Below are positions 1-8,202 of a stretch of 64,000 bases of DNA, one piece after another. Source of the stretch: an uncultured Flavobacteriaceae bacterium. GTDB lineage: Bacteria; Bacteroidota; Bacteroidia; Flavobacteriales; Flavobacteriaceae. Position numbers and translations under genes: made by a program. Location: assembly GCA_947494565.1 (NCBI GenBank), contig CANLVG010000008.1:186001-250000 (forward strand), in the 5' to 3' direction. Positions within the stretch are counted from its first letter, which is position 1, and the number at the start of each line of letters is the position of its first letter. A model generated the notes under the pieces. That model worked only from the letters and a program-made list of their open reading frames with translations, made no database searches and was not told where the DNA came from.

Positions 1-2
1 AT

Positions 3-1754
3 GGTTGGGCTCCGGATATTACCAATAGTGGCCCACCGACATTTGTGATGCTCAAAACGAATGCGGATGTCGCAGCAGTAGAGCGTAAAATCAAGGATTT
101 TCTAACGCCCTATCGCGATTCGGAGAATAGTATTTCGAAAGTTGAACTAGGGTTACAGCCCTATGGGGAGAGCTATCTGCACGATAATTTTGAGAATGGT
201 GTTATTTCCGGAGGTCGGATCGATAATGTACGCATCTTCGGATTCATCGCATTTTTCGTCTTGTTCATCGCCTGTATCAACTTTATGAACTTGGCCTCGG
301 CAGGGTCTTTAAAGCGGGCAAAGGAAGTCGGGGTACGCAAATCATTAGGCGCTAAAAAGGGAAGCTTGGTTTTTCAATTTATGTGGGAAGCCCTTTTACT
401 GTCGTTCATCAGTACGGTAGTATCCCTAGTATTGATTTCGCTTGTACTACCTTATTTCAATGTGCTAGCAGGAAAAGATTTGAGCCTCGGGAATCTTTCC
501 GTGCTTTCTTGGCTCGGCATTCTTGCGGTTTCCTTACTAACGGGTTTTTTATCGGGCAGTTATCCGGCCTTTGTATTATCATCGTTTCGAGCTATCGATA
601 TTTTTAAGAAAAATAGAAATGCCAATGCAAGTTCGAAATGGATCCGACAAGGCTTGGTTGTTTTTCAGTTTGCGTTGACCATTATTCTGATTACAGGAAT
701 GCTCATCACTTCGAGGCAAGTCAATTTGATTCAAAACCAAAACCTCGGTTTTGATCGTCATAATGTGCTGATGTTTTCTTTTCAAGGAGACTCCACACGT
801 ACTTTTTCCGGCTTAAAAGAAAGGGCGCTACAATTGCCGGGAGTTGAAGCAATGACGATTTCCACAAATCCCCCTATCGGTTTTTCTAACGGATTTACCA
901 ATGTAGAATGGCCAGGCAAATCTGAAACGGACCCGACCGTATTCACTACCATGGCGGTAGGATCTGATTTTGTCAAAACCTGGGGAACCGAAATGCTTCA
1001 GGGGACTGATTTTTCCGATAAAAGCATCGCCGATAACTCAGGTTACATCATCAACGAAACCGCCCTCAAGGTCATGGGACTTGAAAATCCGATTGGAAAA
1101 CCGATTACTTTTTGGGATGGTGAAGCCCCTATAATCGGGGTGATGAAAGACTTCCCCATAAATACGGTCAAAACAGCGATACCTCCATTGATCATAAGAA
1201 ACGGCGAGGCCGAGAATTTTGGATTCGTTCTCGCAAGAATCAGTCCTGAAAACGTAGTGCAAACCGTAGAAGCCCTAGAAGAGATCCATGCCACAATACT
1301 TCCTGAAATACCATTTGATTATGGATTTTCAGATATGCGATATGATAGCATGTACCGAAGCGAAACCATATTTTTTACACTCTCACAGTACTTTTCCCTA
1401 GTAGCGATTTTCATTTCCTGTTTGGGCCTTTTTGGCCTGGTCATATTTTCGGCCCAGCAGCGAGTCAAAGAAATCGGAATACGAAAAGTACTGGGAGCTT
1501 CAACAAGTAAGATTACCGGTCTTTTGGTAAAGGACTTTTTACAGTTGGTGGTCTTGGGCATAGCTATTGGCTGTCCCGTAGCTTGGTATTTTATGGATCA
1601 ATGGCTCACCAACTACGAATATCGAATTGACATGCCGTGGTGGGCCTTTGGGGTCGCAGGGGTATTGGTCATTGCGATAGCGTTACTAACGGTCAGTTTT
1701 AAATCGATCAGTGCCGCCATGACGAACCCTGTGGAAAGTTTGCGTTCGGAATGA
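3..1754 (+). CDS. ABC transporter permease, MacB/FtsX type (5' end outside the window)
   Basis: The reading frame is open from base 3, so the first visible ATG/GTG codons are internal and the N-terminus lies upstream of the window. About 583 residues are present, against roughly 790-800 for the usual Bacteroidota protein. The visible part has an FtsX membrane block (three hydrophobic segments near residues 75-205, with the LASAGSLKRAKEVGVRKSLG pattern after the first), a fourth helix leading into a periplasmic MacB-type core domain, and a second FtsX block containing FSAQQRVKEIGIRKVLGA. It ends in NPVESLRSE, a typical terminus for this family. These permeases work with a separate ATPase in mechanotransmission or export of peptides and lipids. 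The ATPase gene is not in view and the substrate is unknown. Confidence 0.93.
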   Translation, partial: GWAPDITNSGPPTFVMLKTNADVAAVERKIKDFLTPYRDSENSISKVELGLQPYGESYLHDNFENGVISGGRIDNVRIFGFIAFFVLFIACINFMNLASAGSLKRAKEVGVRKSLGAKKGSLVFQFMWEALLLSFISTVVSLVLISLVLPYFNVLAGKDLSLGNLSVLSWLGILAVSLLTGFLSGSYPAFVLSSFRAIDIFKKNRNANASSKWIRQGLVVFQFALTIILITGMLITSRQVNLIQNQNLGFDRHNVLMFSFQGDSTRTFSGLKERALQLPGVEAMTISTNPPIGFSNGFTNVEWPGKSETDPTVFTTMAVGSDFVKTWGTEMLQGTDFSDKSIADNSGYIINETALKVMGLENPIGKPITFWDGEAPIIGVMKDFPINTVKTAIPPLIIRNGEAENFGFVLARISPENVVQTVEALEEIHATILPEIPFDYGFSDMRYDSMYRSETIFFTLSQYFSLVAIFISCLGLFGLVIFSAQQRVKEIGIRKVLGASTSKITGLLVKDFLQLVVLGIAIGCPVAWYFMDQWLTNYEYRIDMPWWAFGVAGVLVIAIALLTVSFKSISAAMTNPVESLRSE

Positions 1755-1954
1755 AAGGCTCCTGCCTAAAACTGATCCTACCGGATTTTTAATCGGAATA
1801 TATTCCCTTGAAATAATCGCCCTTAAGATAGTTTGATGGCTTTCGCAAAAAGTCTCCTACAACCGTGAACTACTTGGCAATTCGGTTAGGACTTTGGATG
1901 CAGCGGAATCCACGGTAATTTTAGGTGGACAGCATAGGCAATCGGTTTTTCCAT

Positions 1955-2407
1955 TCAAAAGTGCATTTTCATTCCTTCGTGCGTGGCATTAAATCCTAAA
2001 TTTTTATAAAACTCGATCGCTTTCGGTCTTTTTTTATCAGTTGTTAGTTGCAGTACATGTGCATTCCGTTCTTTAGCCCTACCAATTGCCCATTCAAACA
2101 TTGTTTTTCCGATTCCAAGTCCTCTTTTGTCTTTTCTGATTCTAACGGCTTCTATTTGAGCTCTAATTCCACCACGATACGTCAGGTATTGGATAAAGGA
2201 CAATTGTAAAGTCCCAATGATTTCTGCACTCTCATTTTCGACCACAATCAGTTCTTGATTGGGGTCAGCGTCTATGTTTTCAAAAGCGGTAAGATATTCG
2301 GTCGGTAATGGAATTTGAAAATCTTCTCTGGTTTTTCCAAGTTCATCATCCGCAATCATTTCCACGATTTTTGAAACGTCTTTTTTTGTGGCCTTTCTAA
2401 ATATCAT
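1955..2407 (-). CDS. GNAT family N-acetyltransferase
   Basis: This encodes a 150-residue protein with the GNAT fold. The acetyl-CoA pyrophosphate-binding motif is RGLGIG at residues 95-100, followed by an amphipathic helix and a C-terminal YKNLGF motif. The frame is open 21 codons further upstream, but the ATG at 2407 gives the usual GNAT start (MIFRKATKKD) and is preceded by an A-rich stretch, so it is preferred. The family transfers an acetyl group from acetyl-CoA to an amine; the substrate cannot be read from sequence. It lies 69 bases downstream of the arylamine N-acetyltransferase gene on the same strand and may share its transcript. Confidence 0.88.
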   Translation of the reverse strand: MIFRKATKKDVSKIVEMIADDELGKTREDFQIPLPTEYLTAFENIDADPNQELIVVENESAEIIGTLQLSFIQYLTYRGGIRAQIEAVRIRKDKRGLGIGKTMFEWAIGRAKERNAHVLQLTTDKKRPKAIEFYKNLGFNATHEGMKMHF

Positions 2408-2476
2408 TTTTTTAGATTCAATTTTTTTAGCTTCATGCCAATGATTTCCACCTAGGAAATCCAAAAGCAATGTACT

Positions 2477-3271
2477 TTAAGCTTGGTCAGTAACTGCGTT
2501 TATCTGAATATTAAACTCTTTTTTTAATATACACGCTTCTTCTTTTTTACTATTGATGGTCAATTCAGTTTTAGCTCCGTTTTCCTTGACGATATATTTG
2601 GAGTTAAAGATGGTTTTCCTGCCATTTTCAATCGGCAATGTAACGATTATGTTTTTTACAAAATAAGAAGCGGGGGTGTATTGTTTGAAAGCACATTGTG
2701 CTGAAAAGTCCTCAATTGCCTTTCTCTTCGTTTTGAACAGGTACTTCTTTTCATATTCAACACCATTTTTCGACATCGTTAGCAGGAAGGACCCTTTTTC
2801 CCAACGCTTAATTTTAAAATAATTTCTCCCATCAAATTGTTCCGCTGCGGTTTCGATATCAAGCGGTTTAGTGAACAGATCCCCAAATCCAACATCTGCC
2901 AACCAGTTTTTTTTGCCGAGTTTGATAATGAGTGCCATATGGTCAAATTCAGGTCCGACTTCTTCACCGTCGAATATCCTGGCTGAAATTAGCGTTACAT
3001 CAAACCCTAAATCGAGCAGCAAACTGGAAAACAGGTAATTTAGCTCATAACAAAAACCACCTCTTACGTTTTCTACTATCTTTTTGAATAGATGTTTCTT
3101 TTCAAGTCTAATTTCTATCTTATTTTGAATATCCAAATTTTCAAATGGGATACTTAAAACGTGGTATTCGTGAAGGGTATGAAGAGTTTCTAAATCGACA
3201 GATGCACGTTGCGGAAAATTAATTCGATTTAGATATCCAGTGGTATTCAAAACGGCCTTGAGTTTAGTCAT
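2477..3271 (-). CDS. Arylamine N-acetyltransferase
   Basis: A 264-residue protein of the NAT family, which acetylates arylamines and hydrazines from acetyl-CoA through a cysteine-histidine-aspartate triad. With the start at 3271 the triad is Cys74 (in RGGFCYELN), His111 (in EFDHMAL) and Asp126 (in LADVGFGD), with normal spacing. A longer start at 3292 is possible but gives an atypical N-terminus (MHCYVLR). Length is normal for the family. The downstream gene on the same strand is a GNAT acetyltransferase, giving two unrelated acetyl-CoA-dependent acetyltransferases side by side. A physiological role in this organism cannot be inferred; NATs usually act in xenobiotic or secondary metabolism. 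Confidence 0.93.
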   Translation of the reverse strand: MTKLKAVLNTTGYLNRINFPQRASVDLETLHTLHEYHVLSIPFENLDIQNKIEIRLEKKHLFKKIVENVRGGFCYELNYLFSSLLLDLGFDVTLISARIFDGEEVGPEFDHMALIIKLGKKNWLADVGFGDLFTKPLDIETAAEQFDGRNYFKIKRWEKGSFLLTMSKNGVEYEKKYLFKTKRKAIEDFSAQCAFKQYTPASYFVKNIIVTLPIENGRKTIFNSKYIVKENGAKTELTINSKKEEACILKKEFNIQINAVTDQA

Positions 3272-3338
3272 ACGTAAAACATAGCAATGCAAAGTGGGTT
3301 ATCCCCATAGTTGATTTTAAAATAAACTGCCGTGTTCA

Positions 3339-3851
3339 TTACTTCCACCAGCCTTTTCTTTTCCTGATATATATTATTTGCCCAGTATGATAGGCGTTAT
3401 GCGCGGCCACGTTCAAAACGTCTGAAGCCCATTCAGCCAATTGCTTTTCGTTGGCTTGTTCGGTTATTCTTTCTAATTCCGTTTGAACGCTGTCCAATTT
3501 GCTGACGGCACTATCCCATTCCTTTTCTGTATAGACCTTAAAAGTGCTGTCGTTATCCGTTTCGAAACCTGAAAAATCCTCTCCTTTAAAAGCTCTTAGT
3601 TGCATTTCATTCCAAAAAGTAAGATGAGAAACAAGCTCTCCGATGGAGTGGTTGTCCGTACTGTCTTTCCAATTTGATTGTTCGGCTGTGATACCATTAA
3701 TAGCAGTTTTCACCGGAACGAACCAATTTTGATCGCTATACGAGTAGTCCAATTGTTCCGCCAAGACGGTCTTCAATTCGGAATTGTTCTTTTTTTCTGA
3801 ACAGCTTAAAACTAGGAGCCCCAAAGTGACTATGGTTAAAATTGCTTTCAT
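3339..3851 (-). CDS. DinB-like putative metalloenzyme lipoprotein
   Basis: A 170-residue protein with a lipoprotein signal peptide (hydrophobic segment then LVLSC, lipidated Cys17). The mature part resembles the DinB/YfiT four-helix-bundle superfamily. Three histidines are placed as in the divalent-metal site of that fold: His76 in LVSHLTFW, and His151 and His155 in AHNAYHTGQI. The family includes metal-dependent thiol transferases, but most members are uncharacterised. Most DinB-like proteins are cytosolic, so export as a lipoprotein is less common. It is followed on the same strand by the NAT and GNAT genes. Confidence 0.85.
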   Translation of the reverse strand: MKAILTIVTLGLLVLSCSEKKNNSELKTVLAEQLDYSYSDQNWFVPVKTAINGITAEQSNWKDSTDNHSIGELVSHLTFWNEMQLRAFKGEDFSGFETDNDSTFKVYTEKEWDSAVSKLDSVQTELERITEQANEKQLAEWASDVLNVAAHNAYHTGQIIYIRKRKGWWK

Positions 3852-3995
3852 CGTTTTTGAGATATGTTTTGTACTTGGTTGTTAGTAGTGTCGTTTATGT
3901 GCTGTTGGCAGGCAGATTTTGTAACTATGTATGGCTGCTATTCTAAAATATTTTTATTTGTAGCCTACCCCGTTCGTTTTAGGACAATGCTAAAT

Positions 3996-4370
3996 TCAAT
4001 CTGGTTTTCTTCCCAAGTGCTCCGTCAATAATTTCCATTTGTCATCTTCTTTTACTAAAACAGAGGTCCCAATTCCATTTCCGGATACAGACTTACCTTC
4101 TATAATTCCAGTCCAATTAAAATCGAATAAATAGACCGCATAGTTTTTATCCTTTACGAGCCATTTAATATTTTCAACAGCATACTTTTCATTCTTGATT
4201 AAAGAAAAATTTTTCTCAAATGCCTTTTGAACATTTTCTTTTCCAATGTGTATCGTTCCGTTAGAAAAGGTAACACATACGTTTCGGGAAACTAAGGGCT
4301 CAACCACTTTCCAATCCTGAGTTCCTAAAGCTGTTTCATATGATTTAATAAATTCTTCTGGATTTACCAT
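3996..4370 (-). CDS. NTF2/SnoaL-like domain protein
   Basis: A 124-residue protein that fits a single NTF2-like cone fold: an N-terminal helix with FIKSYETALGTQDWKVVEPL, then the pattern of a ketosteroid-isomerase/SnoaL-like domain, ending in a strand with WKLLTEHLGRK. There is no signal peptide. Family members may be enzymes, ligand binders or immunity factors, and no catalytic residues stand out, so no function is assigned. It sits alone on the minus strand, upstream of the DinB-like lipoprotein gene. Confidence 0.75.
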   Translation of the reverse strand: MVNPEEFIKSYETALGTQDWKVVEPLVSRNVCVTFSNGTIHIGKENVQKAFEKNFSLIKNEKYAVENIKWLVKDKNYAVYLFDFNWTGIIEGKSVSGNGIGTSVLVKEDDKWKLLTEHLGRKPD

Positions 4371-4476
4371 TGCACTAATTATAGGTAACGGTCTCTTATA
4401 GCCATAAGTTACGGTTTGAATTCGTGTTTATTTTCGGTTTAGCACTCACTTTAGTAATTCCGAGTAGAGTCCAACC

Positions 4477-4512
4477 GGTGCTGAGCGCAGTCGAAGCATA
4501 GTCGAAATACCA
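4477..4512. repeat. Dispersed intergenic repeat-like element (GCGCTCAGCACC type)
   Basis: On the minus strand this reads as two imperfect copies of a TTCGACT unit (TTTCGACTATG and CTTCGACTGCG) followed by CTCAGCACC. Sequences of the form CTTCGACT(A/G)CGCTCAGCACC recur between genes in many Bacteroidota, by recollection rather than a search. Only one copy was noticed in this window, so the repeat status rests on general knowledge. Confidence 0.4.
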
Positions 4513-4626
4513 TCATTCAATTACTTCATTTGGTACAAACTTGTGAATGGAAATTGAATTCAAACCCTTGTCAAAAACCCCCTGAATTTCTTGATTAGAC
4601 TCTATTTCGAATGTGAGCTCCTGCAT
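4513..4626 (-). CDS. Short ORF or gene remnant, 37 codons
   Basis: An ATG-initiated minus-strand frame encodes 37 residues with coding-like composition (starts MQELTFEIES, ends VPNEVIE). The in-frame stop upstream is seven codons before the ATG, so it is not obviously truncated, but no family is recognised. It may be the remnant of a larger gene or a chance frame. The repeat-like element starts directly after its stop codon. Confidence 0.2.
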   Translation of the reverse strand: MQELTFEIESNQEIQGVFDKGLNSISIHKFVPNEVIE

Positions 4627-4798
4627 TTTCTCAAATGGGGTTCAACATACGCCCCTTGATTATATAATCTCTACTTCACGTCTGTGTGGAACTAATTTAA
4701 CGCTTATTCCAATAAGATAATACCTTGGTGAGGGGCCTTTGTAGCTATTTTAGGTCTCGAGAATGCATCAAGTACAACGATAATATGTAAAAAGGGTC

Positions 4799-5800
4799 CT
4801 ATAGGTCAGTCCACGAAATAAACTTTTTGAATTCGTCCTCCCATTGACTTTCCATGCCATTGGCGTTCTTTTTTTGATAGCTATGATCACAACCCATACA
4901 TAGGTTAAAGCTGAGGTTGTTCTTCCTCTTTTGTAGAAATTGTACTGGTAAAAGATAAGCCGTTTCTATAGGCGTGCTCTCGTCAAGCGTGGCAAACAAA
5001 GTGTAAATGGGAATATCGATTTTTAATAGGTTGTTTAGCGGCGCCTCCTCGTACGAAGACCATCTTTTATTGGTAAAGCCCCAATTATCCATTTCCGTCG
5101 AATTGGGGTTGGTAATAATACTCTGATACCAACCCAGTAAGCCCATAATATTTTCATGGGCGGTGGAGTCGTTTTGTTGCCCCTTAAGTGCAGCGATACG
5201 TTCAAATAGGGCAAATTCATAAAAATTATTCAATACATTCCCTGACCAAAACCCCAAATGGGTAATGTGTTCGTTTTTTAGAGCGAGGCTTGAGGCGATT
5301 TGTGCGCCCTCTGAATGTCCGTACACGACCACTTTTTTAGGCGAGACCATATGATTTTCTAAAATGTCATCAATCGATGCATCTATTTGGGCCACCCTGT
5401 ATTCGCGATAATTTTTGTCATGGTACTTCTTGGGAACCGTAAAACCCTCTTTTTGAAAAATGCCGGAAAGTCCCGGTTTTGCAACAATGGCATAGGCGTA
5501 GGTCGAGTCTAACAAGCGGTAATCGCTGTTGAATGTTTTGGTGGGGGTTAATTCGCCATTGCTACGGTGATTGAAGAAAATGGGAAAGGGATCGGTACCC
5601 TGAATAAATACCACAAGTTTATCGGGCTTTGTGGTATAGGCTTTTAAATAATAAACGACAGTGTCGTTTTCAGAAATGATCCGTTGCTCGGTAAGACCAT
5701 ATTTCTCAAGAGCGGTTGCAATGTTGCTGGTCTGCGATTTCTGCGCGTTGAGGGCAAGAACCGTAAAAAACAGAAAAAAATACTTCAATCTAGGATACAT
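4799..5800 (-). CDS. Exported alpha/beta hydrolase
   Basis: A 333-residue protein with an N-terminal signal peptide (cleavage plausible after LNAQ). The fold is alpha/beta hydrolase: nucleophile elbow GHSEG with Ser163, catalytic Asp273 in FATLDESTP, and His306 in GCDHSYQ, in the expected order and spacing. The family covers esterases, lipases and peptidases; no substrate can be named. It is divergent from the membrane-bound AraC regulator gene at 5968, with a 167-base shared upstream region holding a perfect inverted repeat, so regulation by that protein is possible. Confidence 0.85.
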   Translation of the reverse strand: MYPRLKYFFLFFTVLALNAQKSQTSNIATALEKYGLTEQRIISENDTVVYYLKAYTTKPDKLVVFIQGTDPFPIFFNHRSNGELTPTKTFNSDYRLLDSTYAYAIVAKPGLSGIFQKEGFTVPKKYHDKNYREYRVAQIDASIDDILENHMVSPKKVVVYGHSEGAQIASSLALKNEHITHLGFWSGNVLNNFYEFALFERIAALKGQQNDSTAHENIMGLLGWYQSIITNPNSTEMDNWGFTNKRWSSYEEAPLNNLLKIDIPIYTLFATLDESTPIETAYLLPVQFLQKRKNNLSFNLCMGCDHSYQKKNANGMESQWEDEFKKFISWTDL

Positions 5801-5883
5801 GTGGGTCTTTGGTTAACTACTGATTACTTTTTTTCTAAACTTCAATTTAAAATAAGGTCAATCTTTTTCCTTTCCTAATTTTA

Positions 5884-5904
5884 AAACGCACAACTCGTGC
5901 GTTT
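5884..5904. promoter_or_regulatory. Inverted repeat in a divergent promoter region, possible operator
   Basis: AAACGCAC and GTGCGTTT are perfect 8-base arms around the 5-base centre AACTC. It lies between the divergent hydrolase gene (start 5800) and AraC regulator gene (start 5968), about 36 bases upstream of the -7 element of the latter. No T-tract follows on either strand, so an operator is more likely than a terminator. Confidence 0.4.
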
Positions 5905-5939
5905 CTATAGATTCGGTCGTTTTAAACGGGGTAAAAAGA

Positions 5940-5947
5940 TACTTTTG
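5940..5947 (+). promoter_or_regulatory. -7 promoter element for the AraC regulator gene
   Basis: TACTTTTG matches the Bacteroidota -7 consensus TAnnTTTG exactly and lies 20 bases upstream of the ATG at 5968. No clear TTG -33 box is seen at the usual spacing. Confidence 0.45.
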
Positions 5948-5967
5948 ATGGATGTATAAAAGTTTGT

Positions 5968-7089
5968 ATGGGAAGTTATGATTTTATGGATGTGTTACTA
6001 CTACTCGGAATAGCCCAAGGCTTTTTTCTCAGTATAACCCTCCCAATAGTGCATCAAAAAAATATTGCGGCCAACAAAGTATTGGCGCTTCAATTGCTTT
6101 TAGCCTGTCTTGTGTTGCTGACGCGAATGGTCGTGTATAAGACGGATCAGCTCTGGATTGCGCAAAGATTTGCTCTTTTAGAGACCTTGGTCTTTGTGTT
6201 TGGCCCCTTAGGATATATCTATCTTAAACGCTTGTTGCAAAAAGACCAAGAGAAATTCACGCTGTCTTGGGTTCATTGTATACCAGCGCTTTTGTATTTG
6301 TCGTATTTGATTTTTGTGAATACCTTCTCAAGCCAAGAATTTGGTCAGCGTTTAGCTACTGGATATTTTAGGAAGGTGTTCTTGATTACAGAACTGTCCG
6401 CTTTACTGTTCAATCTCTACTATTGGTATTTAAACGTACGGTTTTTTTTGCAGGTATTACGAAAAGAAAAAGAACAGCTTTCGTTTTCCCAGACCACTAT
6501 TTCTTTTGTTCAGGTGATGCTGATCGTTACAGGTGTTATCCTTTTGGGATGGATTGTAAGTTTTTGCAGTACCTATATATTCCGAACCACCTTACCCATC
6601 GTCAATTATGATATGGTATGGATAGCGATTCCTATCCTGATTTATATTGTGGGGTACTTTGCGTTAAAACAACCCGTTATTTTTAGGATAGTCGTTTCCG
6701 AGGATTCCACTAAATCTGCCATAAAATCAAGAATGGATGATCGAAGTATTCAGGACTTACAACGCGGCTTGGCGCAGCTCATGAAAAAAAATGAGGTATA
6801 CCTAGACAACGAACTCACCTTGGTGGAGCTGGCCAAACAACTGAATACCTCTACCAATAAACTGTCTTGGTTGTTGAACACCGTATACAAATCCAATTTT
6901 TACAACTTCATCAATGAGCACCGAGTGAAGGCCTTTTTAGCTAAAATCGAACAAGACGAACATAAGGCCAAAACGTTGTTGTCCTTATCCATGGAGGTGG
7001 GCTTTAACTCCAAATCCACATTCAATAAGGCCTTTAAGGCCCTCTTGAACGAAACCCCGAGTAGCTATATCAAAAGAGTGGCGAGCTAA
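5968..7089 (+). CDS. Membrane-bound AraC-family transcriptional regulator
   Basis: A 373-residue protein with an N-terminal membrane domain of about six or seven hydrophobic helices (residues 8 to about 235) and a C-terminal AraC-type double helix-turn-helix (about 270-370, including LTLVELAKQLNTSTNKLSWL and the second-helix pattern VGFNSKSTFNKAFK). This architecture is common in Bacteroidota, where the membrane part is thought to sense an envelope or small-molecule signal. Its neighbours are a divergent alpha/beta hydrolase and a beta-propeller lipoprotein 81 bases downstream; both are candidate targets, by inference from position only. Confidence 0.9.
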   Translation: MGSYDFMDVLLLLGIAQGFFLSITLPIVHQKNIAANKVLALQLLLACLVLLTRMVVYKTDQLWIAQRFALLETLVFVFGPLGYIYLKRLLQKDQEKFTLSWVHCIPALLYLSYLIFVNTFSSQEFGQRLATGYFRKVFLITELSALLFNLYYWYLNVRFFLQVLRKEKEQLSFSQTTISFVQVMLIVTGVILLGWIVSFCSTYIFRTTLPIVNYDMVWIAIPILIYIVGYFALKQPVIFRIVVSEDSTKSAIKSRMDDRSIQDLQRGLAQLMKKNEVYLDNELTLVELAKQLNTSTNKLSWLLNTVYKSNFYNFINEHRVKAFLAKIEQDEHKAKTLLSLSMEVGFNSKSTFNKAFKALLNETPSSYIKRVAS

Positions 7090-7170
7090 TATTCTGTACA
7101 AGGCTATACAGACGGTCGATTTTCAAAACTATCCATAGTAAGATTGTGTTTTAATCGTAAAAACAATCCT

Positions 7171-8157
7171 ATGAAAATCAAGAAAATCAAAAAAAGAACC
7201 CATATGATGTATGTGCTAGTTGCAATAGGTTTCTTCATGCAATCTTCGTGTTCCGATGATCCGGAACCCACACCGGTAATCGAGCCGGAAACACCGGGAG
7301 TTGAAATGCCCGATGCCCCTGTAAAGGTGACAACATTAGTGCAAAACTTCCAAGCGTCCGATGGGCTATCGGTAGATGATGAGGGTTCGATCTATGCCAG
7401 TGATTATGGTGACTTTATGGGTACAGAAGTGTTAAAGGTCAATCCGAATACAGCAGCGATCGAGGTGGCGGTAAATAATCTGAGTGCACCTACGGGAAAC
7501 ACTATAGATGCCTCAGGAACTATTTTTGTCGTCAATAATGTACGGAGAGTTCGTGAAGGTTCTGATGAATTGCAGGGCGACGTGCTCAGAGTATTGGATG
7601 ACGGCACGCGTACCGTTATCGCAACCTTGCCAGGCTTTCCTGCTGGAATTACACTAGACGAAGATGGCAATGCTTATGTGTCAAATTTTTTCTTTCCAGG
7701 GGTACATAAAATAACTCCAGATGGGGAAGTAACCGTTTTTGCACAAGATAACCGCTTGTTTGGAGGTGTGGGTATTGACTTTGATGACTCGGGTAATTTG
7801 TTTGTAGGTAATTTCAGCACGGGTGCCATCCTTAAAATAAGCCCCGATAGCACAATTGAAATACTGGCGACCATTCCCACGGTACGAGAAGGTGTGGTGA
7901 TAGGGTACCTTACGTATTTCGATGCAACCATTTATGCTACGGCGCCAGGCGAACATGTGATCTATAGCGTTTCTATGTCTGGGGAAGTCAAAATTCTGGC
8001 GGGAACGGGAGATAAGGAGTCTAAGGATGGACCTCTTTTGGACGCGTCCTTCAATACGCCTAACGGAATTACGGCGGATCCTAACAAAAAAGTGCTCTAT
8101 GTTACCGCAGGTGGCGATAATGATGACGGGGCGCTTCGCGTCATCAGTTTAGACTAA
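7171..8157 (+). CDS. NHL/SMP-30-like beta-propeller lipoprotein
   Basis: A 328-residue lipoprotein; the lipobox is QSSC with Cys27 when the ATG at 7171 is used. The frame is open nine codons further upstream, but the downstream start gives a normal lysine-rich n-region. The mature part has repeated blades of the form DGLSVDDEGSIYASDYG, FPAGITLDEDGNAYVSNFF and GVGIDFDDSGNLFVGNFSTG, typical of SMP-30/gluconolactonase-like or NHL six-bladed propellers. These bind or hydrolyse lactones or act as scaffolds; catalytic metal ligands could not be assigned. It follows the membrane AraC regulator gene on the same strand. Confidence 0.85.
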   Translation: MKIKKIKKRTHMMYVLVAIGFFMQSSCSDDPEPTPVIEPETPGVEMPDAPVKVTTLVQNFQASDGLSVDDEGSIYASDYGDFMGTEVLKVNPNTAAIEVAVNNLSAPTGNTIDASGTIFVVNNVRRVREGSDELQGDVLRVLDDGTRTVIATLPGFPAGITLDEDGNAYVSNFFFPGVHKITPDGEVTVFAQDNRLFGGVGIDFDDSGNLFVGNFSTGAILKISPDSTIEILATIPTVREGVVIGYLTYFDATIYATAPGEHVIYSVSMSGEVKILAGTGDKESKDGPLLDASFNTPNGITADPNKKVLYVTAGGDNDDGALRVISLD

Positions 8158-8163
8158 AAGGCT

Positions 8164-8188
8164 CAAGGAAGTTGGACTTCCAACCTTG
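8164..8188. terminator. Stem-loop between convergent genes
   Basis: GTTGGA and TCCAAC arms around a 2-base centre are flanked by CAAGG and CCTTG. It lies just past the beta-propeller gene and before the convergent hydrolase gene. It lacks a T-tract, so it is a weak terminator candidate at best. Confidence 0.3.
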
Positions 8189-8202
8189 CAAATATTCCTT
8201 GG

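Larger units (their letters stand above)
4371..4798. other. Intergenic region with a short ORF and a dispersed-repeat-like element
   Basis: This 428-base stretch has no gene of normal size. It holds a 37-codon minus-strand frame (4513-4626) and a repeat-like sequence at 4477-4512, each listed separately. The rest is AT-rich and shows nothing recognisable. It looks like the scar of a lost gene. Confidence 0.6.
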
